A DNA stretch of 64,000 nt from an uncultured Bacteroidales bacterium. Its GTDB lineage: Bacteria > Bacteroidota > Bacteroidia > Bacteroidales > Muribaculaceae. The notes beneath the pieces are model-generated. The model worked only from the letters and a program-made list of their open reading frames with translations, was not told the origin of the DNA and made no database searches. Made by a program: the position numbers and the translations under genes. Position 1 is the stretch's first letter. Every line of letters starts with the position of its first letter. Location of the stretch: positions 1 to 64,000 of the forward strand of contig CACYAW010000009.1 of the NCBI GenBank assembly GCA_902772455.1. The letters are read 5' to 3'. Below are positions 24,840-35,095 of this stretch, one piece after another.

Positions 24840-26201
24840 ATGAAAAATAGGACTATGACAAAACGTGTAGGATTTGCAACGCGTTTGGGAGCCATCGCGG
24901 CATCGGTAGGCTCGGCTGTGGGATTGGGAAACATTTGGCGCTTCCCCTACGAGGCTGGTGCGAATGGTGGCGGTGCATTCATCTTGGTGTACATCTGCTG
25001 CATCCTGGTGATGGGTATCCCCGTAATATTAAGTGAATTTATCATCGGTCGCTCGACCCACAGCAACATGAAGGCTGCCTTGATGCGACTATCCCCTGGC
25101 AAAAAATATTACCTGTTCACCTACATCTGCATTCTGGGAAGTTTCATTGTTATCGGCTTCTATAGCGTCGTCTGCGGCTGGATTATCGAGTACCTGTATC
25201 AGGCTGCCGTAGGCCATTTGATTAACCACACTCCTGAGGAGTACAACACCATGTTCACGTCGTTGGTGGCCAGTCCTTTGCATTGCGTGGGCTGGACGAT
25301 GCTCTTTCTCATTCTCAACTTCCTGGTGATGAGCCGAGGCATCGAGAAAGGTATTGAGCGCGTGGCCAGTGTGATGATGCCGTTGCTCTTCCTCATTCTC
25401 ATCGTCTTTTGTGTTAATTCTTTACTGTTGCCTGGCGCAAAAAAGGGCCTTAGTTTCCTGTTCTATCCCGACTTTTCTGAATTGACTATGCGAGGTGTGC
25501 TGGATGCCTTTGGTCAGGCCTTCCTGTCATTGTCCATCGGTATCTCGTGTCTGGTGACATACGGCTCCTATTTCAAGGATGACACTTCGTTGGCCAAGGA
25601 CGCTGTCACTGTGGCTAGTCTCGACACCTTGGTGGCCATCCTTTCAGGTGTGATGATTTTCCCCGCGGTATTCTCCTTTGGCGTGGAGCCCACCGCAGGT
25701 CCTCGCCTGATATTTGAGGTGTTGCCGGGCATTTTCCAGCAGATGACAGGCGGCTATTTCTGGGCCTTACTGTTCTTCCTGCTGGTGTTCTTCGCTTCAC
25801 TGACCTCAACGATCTCCTTGAGCGAGATTCCCATCACTTTCCTTATCGAGGAGCACAAGATGTCGCGCTCACGTGCCATCGCCTGGACTGCTCTGTTTAC
25901 CTTTGTCCTGGCTACAGTGGCCGCTTTGTCGTTCAATGTCCTTGACGATATCAAGTTGTGGGGCAAGAACATCTTCGACATGATGGACTATGCCGCCAGC
26001 AACATCTTCATGCTCTTGGGCGGACTGTTCACTGCTGTCTATGTGGGATGGATTCTCGACCGCAAGGTCGTTCACAACCAGCTCACCAACGACGGCCGTC
26101 TGAAAGCCAAGCTGGCCGAGCCTTATCTCATCTTCTGCCTGCGCTACGTCGCCCCAGTTTCCATCTTCTTTATTTTCCTCTATCTCACCGGAATCATCTA
26201 A
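24840..26201 (+). CDS. Sodium-dependent transporter, NSS/SNF family
   Basis: 453 residues with 11-12 membrane segments. The TM1 signature GSAVGLGNIWRFPYEAGANGGGAF is the Na+- and substrate-binding unwound helix of the neurotransmitter:sodium symporter family, and LSIGISCLVTYGSYFKDD marks the TM6/7 region. Bacterial members import amino acids or related compounds with sodium; the substrate cannot be read here. MTKRVGFATR at 24855 is an equally good start; its greater distance from the promoter favours it slightly. The gene ends in a repeat-filled convergent spacer. Confidence 0.92.
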   Translation: MKNRTMTKRVGFATRLGAIAASVGSAVGLGNIWRFPYEAGANGGGAFILVYICCILVMGIPVILSEFIIGRSTHSNMKAALMRLSPGKKYYLFTYICILGSFIVIGFYSVVCGWIIEYLYQAAVGHLINHTPEEYNTMFTSLVASPLHCVGWTMLFLILNFLVMSRGIEKGIERVASVMMPLLFLILIVFCVNSLLLPGAKKGLSFLFYPDFSELTMRGVLDAFGQAFLSLSIGISCLVTYGSYFKDDTSLAKDAVTVASLDTLVAILSGVMIFPAVFSFGVEPTAGPRLIFEVLPGIFQQMTGGYFWALLFFLLVFFASLTSTISLSEIPITFLIEEHKMSRSRAIAWTALFTFVLATVAALSFNVLDDIKLWGKNIFDMMDYAASNIFMLLGGLFTAVYVGWILDRKVVHNQLTNDGRLKAKLAEPYLIFCLRYVAPVSIFFIFLYLTGII

Positions 26202-26432
26202 CCGTCCCAACCTAGACCCAGCATTGATAAAAATAACTGGAACAACTCAAACAACTATCAACCAAAAAGATAGTGGTCTTGTTTGTCCCAGTTTTTCTCT
26301 AATAAAAGCCTCACAGTGTTGTTATAGTTTTACAAGCTGTTAGCTTGTAAAAATGTGTTGCCAGCTTTTGGCTGTAAATAACTGTCCAGCCTGTCCAGTT
26401 CATCCAGTCCGTCCAGTGTCAAGATAGCTGTC
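26202..26432. repeat. Convergent spacer with AACAAC units, a hairpin and a 9-bp GTCCAG array
   Basis: Between the NSS and recQ genes lie AACAAC-type units (26230-26265), a perfect 11-bp inverted repeat TTTTACAAGCT / AGCTTGTAAAA (26328-26338 and 26342-26352), and four 9-bp units GTCCAGCCT, GTCCAGTTC, ATCCAGTCC, GTCCAGTGT (26384-26419). No gene is present. The layout resembles the convergent spacer at 1172-1362. Confidence 0.7.
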
Positions 26433-28289
<1,857 letters not shown>

Positions 28290-28299
28290 AATCAATCAA

Positions 28300-28360
28300 C
28301 TGAAGACTAGAAACTAAGAACTAAGAACTAGGGACTAAGGACTAGGGACTAGAAACTAAT
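28300..28360. repeat. 7-bp AACTAAG/ACTAGGG array at the glycosylphosphotransferase 3' end
   Basis: Seven to eight 7-bp units (AACTAAG, AACTAGG, GACTAAG, GACTAGG types) fill the gap up to and including the stop codon at 28356-28358. It ends 11 bp from the recQ start. Confidence 0.75.
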
Positions 28361-29753
28361 AAGCATTCTCCTCGCCCTTGAAGGCATTGATCACCGTGCG
28401 GATGATGATCTTCAGGTCCAGGAAGAAGGTCCAGTTCTCGGCATACCAGACGTCGTTCTCAACGCGTTTTTCCATCTGCCACAATTCCTCGGTCTGCCCG
28501 CGGTATCCCAGCACTTGGGCCCAGCCAGTAATACCCGGCTTGATGGTGTGGCGAAGCATGTATTTGTCGATAAGCTGGCTGTATTGCTCGGTCTGTGCCA
28601 CCATGTGCGGCCTTGGTCCCACGATGCTCATGTCGCCGCGCCACACATTATAGAATTGCGGCAGCTCATCGATGCTCGTGCGGCGCAGGAAATTGCCAAA
28701 AGGTGTCACCCTGGGGTCGCCTTTAACGGCCTGGAGCGTGTCGCTGTCGTTGTTGATGCGCATGGTGCGGAACTTGTAGCAGTTGAAGGCCTGTCCACGG
28801 TAGCCGGTGCGTTTCTGCACAAAGAAGATGGGGCCCGGCGACGACAGCTTGATGCCGATGGCCACGGGGATGACCACAAGGGGCGAGAGGATCAGTACAA
28901 CCGATGACACCAGCAGGTCAAGCGCCCGCTTGATGATTCGGTTGATGGGATTTTTTAAGGGGTAGGGGTGGACGGCAAGGATGGGGATGTCACCTACCGA
29001 CTGCAGCTCGAACTGACGTGTAACGGTGCGTCCGAACTGCGGCACATAGTAGAAATCCACCGCATTATTGTCGGCAATACGGATCATGCGTGACACGTTC
29101 TGGTTGTCCTCGATATCAGGGACCGCGCAGAACATTTCGTCCACCTGATGGGTCTTGACAAACAATTCCACATCGTCCAGCGTGCCTTGATAGGCCGCCG
29201 ATGCCGAACGCGCCTTGGGGTTGTCGTCGAAGAAACCCACGATGTGGTAGCCGTAGCCCTGATCGGCCAGCATCTCGTTGATGAGACGCACACCTACAGT
29301 GCCACCGCCAATGACAATGACGCGCTTGAAGTTAAAGCCCTTGTTGCGGTACTGCTTCACCACCTGTCGTGAGATGACCCACCAGGCCGACAGGACGATG
29401 AAAAAGACGACATAGAACCACAACATGCGTTGCCATGGGGCATTGACCAGCCCCAGGAACGAGGTGAGCGTGACAAAGATGCCGGCGTGGGTGAGCACAA
29501 GTTTAAACGCCTGACCGACCACTTTATCGGCATAGAAGACGCGGCGCTCGTGCACGTTGCTGTAGAAATACAGTCCCACGACCATCGCCACGTTCAGCAC
29601 CAGCCACACGGGCCTGGAATACATTTCGTTGTCGGCGGGCAACGAGCCGAATCCCCAGCGTTTCGACGCCAGGAATACCAGGTTGACGATCAGCAAGTCG
29701 ATGATGCTGAAAATCCACCTGACGAATTGGCCATATCTGCCTTTGCTCTTCAT
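28356..29753 (-). CDS. Undecaprenyl-phosphate sugar phosphotransferase (WcaJ/WbaP-like)
   Basis: 465 residues. About four N-terminal membrane helices are followed by a Rossmann-type CoA-binding-like domain (VIGGGTVGVRLINEM ... VGFFDDNPKA). A further membrane helix precedes the bacterial sugar-transferase domain: KLSSPGPIFFVQKRTGYRG, FNCYKFRTMR, RRTSIDELPQFYNVWRGDM and SIVGPRPHM. It transfers a hexose-1-phosphate to undecaprenyl phosphate and so starts an exopolysaccharide or capsule repeat unit. No glycosyltransferase cluster accompanies it here. Confidence 0.93.
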   Translation of the reverse strand: MKSKGRYGQFVRWIFSIIDLLIVNLVFLASKRWGFGSLPADNEMYSRPVWLVLNVAMVVGLYFYSNVHERRVFYADKVVGQAFKLVLTHAGIFVTLTSFLGLVNAPWQRMLWFYVVFFIVLSAWWVISRQVVKQYRNKGFNFKRVIVIGGGTVGVRLINEMLADQGYGYHIVGFFDDNPKARSASAAYQGTLDDVELFVKTHQVDEMFCAVPDIEDNQNVSRMIRIADNNAVDFYYVPQFGRTVTRQFELQSVGDIPILAVHPYPLKNPINRIIKRALDLLVSSVVLILSPLVVIPVAIGIKLSSPGPIFFVQKRTGYRGQAFNCYKFRTMRINNDSDTLQAVKGDPRVTPFGNFLRRTSIDELPQFYNVWRGDMSIVGPRPHMVAQTEQYSQLIDKYMLRHTIKPGITGWAQVLGYRGQTEELWQMEKRVENDVWYAENWTFFLDLKIIIRTVINAFKGEENAY

Positions 29754-29807
29754 TGGGTAGTGGTCGGTATTCAGGTCAGAGTGACGGTAGTTTGCCCAGC
29801 AAACAAC

Positions 29808-29829
29808 AGGGGAGCGTTGTCACTCCCCT
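29808..29829 (-). terminator. Hairpin after the DUF349 gene
   Basis: 7-bp GC-rich stem AGGGGAG / CTCCCCT with an 8-nt loop, about 57 nt past the DUF349 stop codon. The T-tract is weak. Confidence 0.45.
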
Positions 29830-29885
29830 TGTCGTCATGCTGATGCTTCATTGATGACATGGGCCGTTACCACAGGAATGGTGGA

Positions 29886-31796
29886 TTAGGCGTTGTCCAG
29901 TTCCTTGATTTTTTGCTCCAGTTCAGCAATCTCTTCCTTGAGTCTGGCAATGCGTCGCTCCATTTCCTGAACCAGCGAGTTGCCGCTCTTGGTGTTGGCA
30001 GTCAAGAATCCCATGTTGTTCTCAAAGGTCTTGAGCTCGCTCATGCGTTGTTCGTAGGTGCGGACGAGGCGGTCACGCTCGCTCATGTTGCGGTCGCCGC
30101 TCAAGCGCGGACCTCTAGAGCCGCCACCCTCGCCACGGGGACGAGAGCCACGCATGTTGAGCGTGTCAAAAGCCTTATCCACGAGTTCGCGGTACTGGGC
30201 ATAGATTTTGTCCTTCTCCTTGAAGGGCACGTGTCCGATTTCCTGCCAGCGGTCCATGAGGTCGCGCACGGTCTGTGCCGCATCTTCGGCAGCCTCTTCG
30301 ATGGCCGTCTTCAGGTTGGCGATCACTTCCTTCTTGGCTTTGAGGTTCTCATGTTCAACGGCATGAACGTTGACGTTCTGTTTTTTCTTCTCCTCAAAGA
30401 AATGGTCACATGCAGCGATGAAGCGTTTCCACACGTTGTCGCTGTATTTCTTCACAACGGGACCGATGGTCTTCCATTCCTTCTGCATCTCGACGAACTT
30501 GTCGGTGGCTTCTTTCCAGTCGGTGGAATCCATCAGAGCCTCGGCGCGCTCGCACAGGTCAATCTTCTTGGCCAGGTTGGCGCTCAGCTCTTCCTTCATC
30601 GACTTGTAGAATTCGGCTTTCTTGGCAAAGAAGTCGTCACAAGACTTGCGGAAGCGTGCAAACAGGGTGGCATTGGCCTTGCGTGAGGCGTAACCCAGTT
30701 TCTTCCAGTCTTCCTGCAGGGCAATGATCTGCTTGGTCACTTCGTCCCACTGGGCATAGGTCTTGAGGTTATCGGTCGAAATCTGCTCGATCTTCTCGCA
30801 CAGTTCGGTTTTGGCATCGGCATTCTCTTTCTCCTTGCTCTTGCGGTCCTCAAAGAAGGTCTGATACTTCTTGTTGATGGCGCTGGAAGCGGCCTTGAAG
30901 CGTGCCCACAGTTCCTCGCGCAACTCCTTAGCAACGGGGCCGATCTCACGCCAGTTGTTGTGAAGCTCCTGCAGTTTCCTGAATGCGGCAACGATGTCGG
31001 TTTCCTCGTCCAGTTCCTCGGCCTCTTCACACAGCTGCTGCTTCAGCTCCAGGTTCTTCTTGAAGTCATAGTCGCGCAGCTCCTTGTTCATCTTCAACAC
31101 GTCATAGAAACGCTCGGTGGCACGCTGGAACTCCTTCCAGATCTCGGTGTCAGCCGTTGCGGGCACCTCGCCGGCGTCCTTGAAGTCCTGTTGCAGCTGC
31201 TTTACGCGGTTGAACTGGCGGTTGATATTGTCGGGATCATTGGCAATCTCGTTGATGAGAGCGATGATCTGGCGTTTCTTTTCGAGGTTTGCCTCACGGT
31301 TAGCTTCCTGTGCGGCATTATATTCGGTGCGTCGTTCCTTGAGCACGTTGAGCAATTCCTTGAGGTTGTTCTCGTCGGCGTCCTCCTTGGGTACAAAGGC
31401 GCTCTCGTCGTTGCCATTGGCCAGGAATTCCTCTTTCTCCTGAGCCACCTCTTCACGGCGCAGGGCAAAGAAGGCGGCCTTAATGGCCTGTACCTCGTCC
31501 TTGACTTCCTCGATGGGACGGGCAGCCACAGCGCGCATCATGTCCACGAGCTCGCTCTTGGTCTTGCTGGCAAGATCCAGCTTGGGCGCGTCGGCTTGCG
31601 GTTCGTCGGCAGGCTTCTCCTCGGTAACGGGAGCTTCTTGTGCTGCGGGAGCCTCCTCGACGGCTTCGGCTACGGGTTCCTCAACTTTAACTTCTTCATT
31701 CACAACTTCCGTGGCCTCGTTCTGGGCCTCGGTGCTCAAGATTTGATCCTTCTCGAGATTGTTCTTCGATTCAGATTGTTCACGCGGTTCCATCAT
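29886..31796 (-). CDS. DUF349 repeat protein
   Basis: 636 residues, no signal peptide, strongly charged. An acidic Glu/Ala/Pro-rich N-terminus (about 95 residues) is followed by successive helical DUF349 units, recognisable by recurring W-K/E...IG(P/H)V motifs (WREIGPVAKELREELW, WKTIGPVVKKYSDNVW, WQEIGHVPFKEKDKIY). The C-terminus is a coiled coil (residues about 595-636). The molecular function is not established. A promoter-like element lies at 31854-31883. MEP at the second codon is an equivalent start. Confidence 0.85.
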   Translation of the reverse strand: MMEPREQSESKNNLEKDQILSTEAQNEATEVVNEEVKVEEPVAEAVEEAPAAQEAPVTEEKPADEPQADAPKLDLASKTKSELVDMMRAVAARPIEEVKDEVQAIKAAFFALRREEVAQEKEEFLANGNDESAFVPKEDADENNLKELLNVLKERRTEYNAAQEANREANLEKKRQIIALINEIANDPDNINRQFNRVKQLQQDFKDAGEVPATADTEIWKEFQRATERFYDVLKMNKELRDYDFKKNLELKQQLCEEAEELDEETDIVAAFRKLQELHNNWREIGPVAKELREELWARFKAASSAINKKYQTFFEDRKSKEKENADAKTELCEKIEQISTDNLKTYAQWDEVTKQIIALQEDWKKLGYASRKANATLFARFRKSCDDFFAKKAEFYKSMKEELSANLAKKIDLCERAEALMDSTDWKEATDKFVEMQKEWKTIGPVVKKYSDNVWKRFIAACDHFFEEKKKQNVNVHAVEHENLKAKKEVIANLKTAIEEAAEDAAQTVRDLMDRWQEIGHVPFKEKDKIYAQYRELVDKAFDTLNMRGSRPRGEGGGSRGPRLSGDRNMSERDRLVRTYEQRMSELKTFENNMGFLTANTKSGNSLVQEMERRIARLKEEIAELEQKIKELDNA

Positions 31797-31853
31797 AATA
31801 AATTGTTTTTGTTCAAGAATCCCGAGGGACTCTTGGGGTTAAATTCCAAACCC

Positions 31854-31883
31854 CAAATTTAGTTATATTTTCTCAATCGCAAA
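31854..31883 (-). promoter_or_regulatory. Promoter of the DUF349 gene
   Basis: TTTG (31880-31883), 18-nt spacer, TAAATTTG (31854-31861), 57 nt before the start codon. Confidence 0.55.
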
Positions 31884-31932
31884 GCCATTTTTGGGATTTT
31901 TTTAATTTTTCGCCTGTTTTTTCTAAAACAAA

Positions 31933-31966
31933 GGGGTTTATAAGTCCTGTTGGACTCATAAACCCC
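31933..31966 (-). terminator. Intrinsic terminator after the cyclophilin gene
   Basis: A 15-bp stem with one mismatch, arms GGGGTTTATAAGTCC and GGACTCATAAACCCC, 4-nt loop, followed on the minus strand by TTTGTTTT. It lies 30 bp beyond the stop codon at 31997. Confidence 0.85.
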
Positions 31967-31996
31967 ATGTAAAAGATGATGCGTTGATGCCTAGCC

Positions 31997-32854
31997 TTAC
32001 AGGATGGTGGCCTTGACGATTTTGATGTCAACGGTGGGACGGTCCATACGGCCCGTTGTGGTATTCTGGATCTTGTCCACCACGTCCATGCCCGAAACGA
32101 CCTCGCCAAAGACGGTGTACTGGCCGTCGAGGTGGGGAGTGCCACCCACACTGGTGTAGGCGTTGATCTGCTCGTCGGTCATGGTGGTAACCGTGTTAGC
32201 TGCCTCGGCCTCGGTTTGGCGGATGAGCTCGTTTTGAAGTTCCTGTATGCCAGCGTTGTCTTGTGCCTCCTGTAACTGTTTGATTTTATCGCTGTTTTCA
32301 GTGATAAGACGGCGGAAGATATCCTGCTTCTTCATGTCGGCCATTCGCTTGGTCATCATGTTCAGGTCGTCGCTGCTGTAGATCTTGCCAGTGACGATGT
32401 AGAACTGGCTGCCACTGCTGCGGCGCTCAGGGTTCACCTGGTCGCCGGTGCGTGCTGCGGCCAGCGCGCCACGTTTGTGGAAGTACTTGGGATAGACAAA
32501 CTCGGCCTCGATGGTGTAGCCGGGATCGCCGTCGCCCAGGGTGGTCTCGGGGCCGGCGGTCTTGGAATTGCCGTCACCGGTCTGGATCATGAAGTCCTTG
32601 ATCACGCGGTGGAACAGCACACCGTCGTAGTAGCCCGACTTCACCAGCTTGATGAAGTTGTCACGGTGTTGAGGGGTCTCGTTGTAGAGCTCGACAACGA
32701 TGTCTCCCAACGTTGTCTCGAGTTTAACTTTGGTCATCCCGTTGTCGTTTTTGCCTTTAGCGTTTGCGCCAGCATTACCCTGAGAATTGCTTGCCGAGCA
32801 AGACATGAGGGTGAACGCGGCCAATGCGATTAATAAAAACAGATTTTTTTTCAT
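31997..32854 (-). CDS. Cyclophilin-type peptidylprolyl isomerase lipoprotein
   Basis: 285 residues. A lipoprotein signal (LMSC, Cys19) and a Gly/Asn/Lys-rich spacer precede the cyclophilin domain: VKLETTLGDIVVELYNETPQ, the catalytic-region FHRVIKDFMIQTGD, and GSQFYIVTG. An insertion of about 60 charged residues (residues about 165-225) interrupts the fold before the C-terminal HLDGQYTVFGEVVSGMDVVDKI block. Such inserts are known in Bacteroidales cyclophilins. It should assist folding of exported proteins in the periplasm. Confidence 0.9.
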   Translation of the reverse strand: MKKNLFLLIALAAFTLMSCSASNSQGNAGANAKGKNDNGMTKVKLETTLGDIVVELYNETPQHRDNFIKLVKSGYYDGVLFHRVIKDFMIQTGDGNSKTAGPETTLGDGDPGYTIEAEFVYPKYFHKRGALAAARTGDQVNPERRSSGSQFYIVTGKIYSSDDLNMMTKRMADMKKQDIFRRLITENSDKIKQLQEAQDNAGIQELQNELIRQTEAEAANTVTTMTDEQINAYTSVGGTPHLDGQYTVFGEVVSGMDVVDKIQNTTTGRMDRPTVDIKIVKATIL

Positions 32855-32974
32855 TTGATTATAAAATGATTACAATTTGATGCTCAATCAGTGGCCATTA
32901 TCCCATGTCGCAGGAGAGTGAAAGCCTCCTTATTAAGGTAAGGCATTCAACTCCTGATCGCGGGGTGATTTGAA

Positions 32975-33349
32975 TCAAATCCCGACGGGATAAAGGCGCT
33001 TGTAAATGCGGCGGAAGTTGTCGTCCTTAGCGCTCAGTTCGGCAGCATGCTCCTTGTAGTCGGCACCCCAGAGCGAGGAGGCCAAATAGGATAGATAGAC
33101 GTGGTCGCGGTCCTTGGCGATGGCAGCCTTGACCAGCAGGTCGATGCTGACGGCATACTTCTCAGGGTCGATGGCGTTGAGGTAGCGTGCCGTGCTCACG
33201 ACGAACTGCCCCGTGCGGTCCTTGAGAATCATGTTGTCCACCAGGGTTGACATGTCATCATCGATGTTGCCCATGTTGTTGGCAATGTACTCATAGGTCA
33301 ACAACCCGTTGGTGTCATTATCCAATATTCTTTTAGTATTGTTGTCCAT
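32975..33349 (-). CDS. Small cytoplasmic protein of unknown function
   Basis: 124 residues from the ATG at 33349. This start was chosen because the -7 box TATCTTTG at 33391-33398 lies upstream of it; a longer in-frame extension would cross that box. The protein is soluble and helical (STLVDNMILKDRTGQFVVSTARYLNAID, KAAIAKDRDHVYLSYLASSLWGADY). No domain was recognised. It is monocistronic between the cyclophilin gene and the divergent nucleotidase gene. Confidence 0.65.
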   Translation of the reverse strand: MDNNTKRILDNDTNGLLTYEYIANNMGNIDDDMSTLVDNMILKDRTGQFVVSTARYLNAIDPEKYAVSIDLLVKAAIAKDRDHVYLSYLASSLWGADYKEHAAELSAKDDNFRRIYKRLYPVGI

Positions 33350-33527
33350 TAATATAAAATAAAATGTGGTTCGTTTACAATTACAATCGGCAAAGATACT
33401 GCTTTTTTTGTACCAGTTATCATTTCGTGCAGAAAAAATGGAAAAAACGGGTTCCCGTTCCAAGAAATGAAAACTTTGTTGTAATTTTGTGGATTAATAG
33501 AATAATGACTTAAAACTTAAAAACACT

Positions 33528-35045
33528 ATGGCAAAATTCCGCAGTTTCATGCTTTTGTGCCTATGCGCGTTGATGGCTTTCCCTGCCCTGCGTGCCGAGC
33601 ATCTGATGATTATCGCAGTTAATGACACACACAGCCAGATTGATCCTGCCAGCGATGGCAAGGGTGGTGTTGCCCGCCGTAGGGCCATTTACGACCAGTT
33701 GCGTGCCACCAACCCCAATACGGTTCTTATCCATGCCGGTGATGCTGTTCAAGGCACCTTGTTTTTCTCACTTTACCGCGGTGAAGTGGAATATGCCCTG
33801 ATGGACACGCTGGGATATGACATGATCATCCTGGGCAACCACGAGTTTGACAACGGCATGGAGGAATTGGCCAATCATTACCGCAACGTCGATGCTGTGA
33901 AAGTGAGCTCAAACTACGACTTCAGCGCCACGCCGCTCAACGGCCTGTTCCAGCCTTACTGGATCAAGGCGGTGGGGGACAAACGGGTGGCCTTCTTTGG
34001 CATCAACGTCAACCCGACGGGCCTGATTGCCGACATGAACTGCAAGAACCTGGGCTACCGTTATGCTCCAGGTGTGGCCGATGCCACAGCCCGTTATCTC
34101 AAGCAGATTCAGGGAGTGGACTATGCTGTCATGGTGTCTCACATCGGCTACAGCAGCTATGAGCCCACCGAGCCTAACGACTCGCTCATCATCGCGCAGA
34201 GCCATGACATTGACATGGTCATCAGTTCCCATTCCCACACGACCATCACGCCTGGAGGCGGCAGGGACCGTGTCGCCAATGCCGACGGCAAGATGATTCC
34301 CATCGGGCAGAACGGCAAGAGCGGTAAACTGGTGGCAACCTACGACCTGGACCTGGAGACGGGCGACATCGTGTATAACCACATCCCCGTGGACCAGACT
34401 TGGGACGAGGCTGCCAGCCGTTATACGGCCATGAACAACTGGCTGGATAAGTACCGTCAAGGCGTTGACAGCATCATGAACAACCCTGTGGCTACCAGTG
34501 CCCGTTTCATGAAAAACTCGAGTCCCGCTCTCCAGAACTGGGTGAGCGACGCAGCGATGGATATCATCAAGGAACTCTCTGGAATCAAGCAGATCGACGG
34601 CGCCATCATGAACAAGGGCGGCATCCGCACTGATATGCCCGAGGGCACCGTTACCGAGGGCGTCATCGGGTCGATGTTCCCGTTTGACAATCGGTTTGTC
34701 GTGCTGGAAGTGCCAGGCAACGAGCTGATCGAAAGTCTGAAACTGATGTGCGGCCGTGGCGGAGATGCCGTGAGCAAGGAACTTAAGGCCACATATAACA
34801 GCAAGGGCGAGCTCACCAGTGCGACAATTAGTGGCAAGAAGATTGATCCTAAGAAGAACTATATCATCGCCACCATCGACTATCTGGCCAATGGCGGTGA
34901 CTACATGGTGCCCCTGACCCGCTGCAAACGCCTCTTTGTCGATACTCAGAAGTATGGCAACCACATTCTTAGCTACGTCAAGCAATTGGAGGCCAAAGGC
35001 AAGAAAATTGACGCCAAGAACGAGGTGAGGATTAAGAGGAAATAG
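33528..35045 (+). CDS. Exported 5'-nucleotidase / 2',3'-cyclic phosphodiesterase (UshA-like)
   Basis: 505 residues. A signal peptide (MAKFRSFMLLCLCALMAFPALRA) precedes a metallophosphatase domain: NDTHSQIDP, HAGDAVQG, GNHEFDNG and SHSHTTI provide the two-metal ligands. The C-terminal 5'-nucleotidase domain (residues about 310-490) includes NKGGIRTDMPEG and PFDNRFVVLEVPGNEL. It releases phosphate from extracellular nucleotides in the periplasm. Many Bacteroidales split the two domains into separate genes; here they are joined. A TAATTTTG -7 box lies at 33482-33489. Confidence 0.92.
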   Translation: MAKFRSFMLLCLCALMAFPALRAEHLMIIAVNDTHSQIDPASDGKGGVARRRAIYDQLRATNPNTVLIHAGDAVQGTLFFSLYRGEVEYALMDTLGYDMIILGNHEFDNGMEELANHYRNVDAVKVSSNYDFSATPLNGLFQPYWIKAVGDKRVAFFGINVNPTGLIADMNCKNLGYRYAPGVADATARYLKQIQGVDYAVMVSHIGYSSYEPTEPNDSLIIAQSHDIDMVISSHSHTTITPGGGRDRVANADGKMIPIGQNGKSGKLVATYDLDLETGDIVYNHIPVDQTWDEAASRYTAMNNWLDKYRQGVDSIMNNPVATSARFMKNSSPALQNWVSDAAMDIIKELSGIKQIDGAIMNKGGIRTDMPEGTVTEGVIGSMFPFDNRFVVLEVPGNELIESLKLMCGRGGDAVSKELKATYNSKGELTSATISGKKIDPKKNYIIATIDYLANGGDYMVPLTRCKRLFVDTQKYGNHILSYVKQLEAKGKKIDAKNEVRIKRK

Positions 35046-35085
35046 GTCTTAGGCTTTAGGTTTTAGTTTTAGGTTTAAAAAGCAA
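35046..35085. repeat. TTTAGG array at the nucleotidase 3' end
   Basis: Five degenerate 6-7-bp units (CTTAGGC, TTTAGGT, TTTAGT, TTTAGGT) begin immediately after the TAG stop at 35043-35045. Confidence 0.65.
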
Positions 35086-35095
35086 AGAAGAGATA

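Noticed and set aside
32930..32990. Possible tRNA T-arm (TTTGAATCAAATC) next to a GGGG stretch
   Set aside because: No acceptor or anticodon stem can be paired around it, and the bases are the last codons of the small protein gene ending at 32975.
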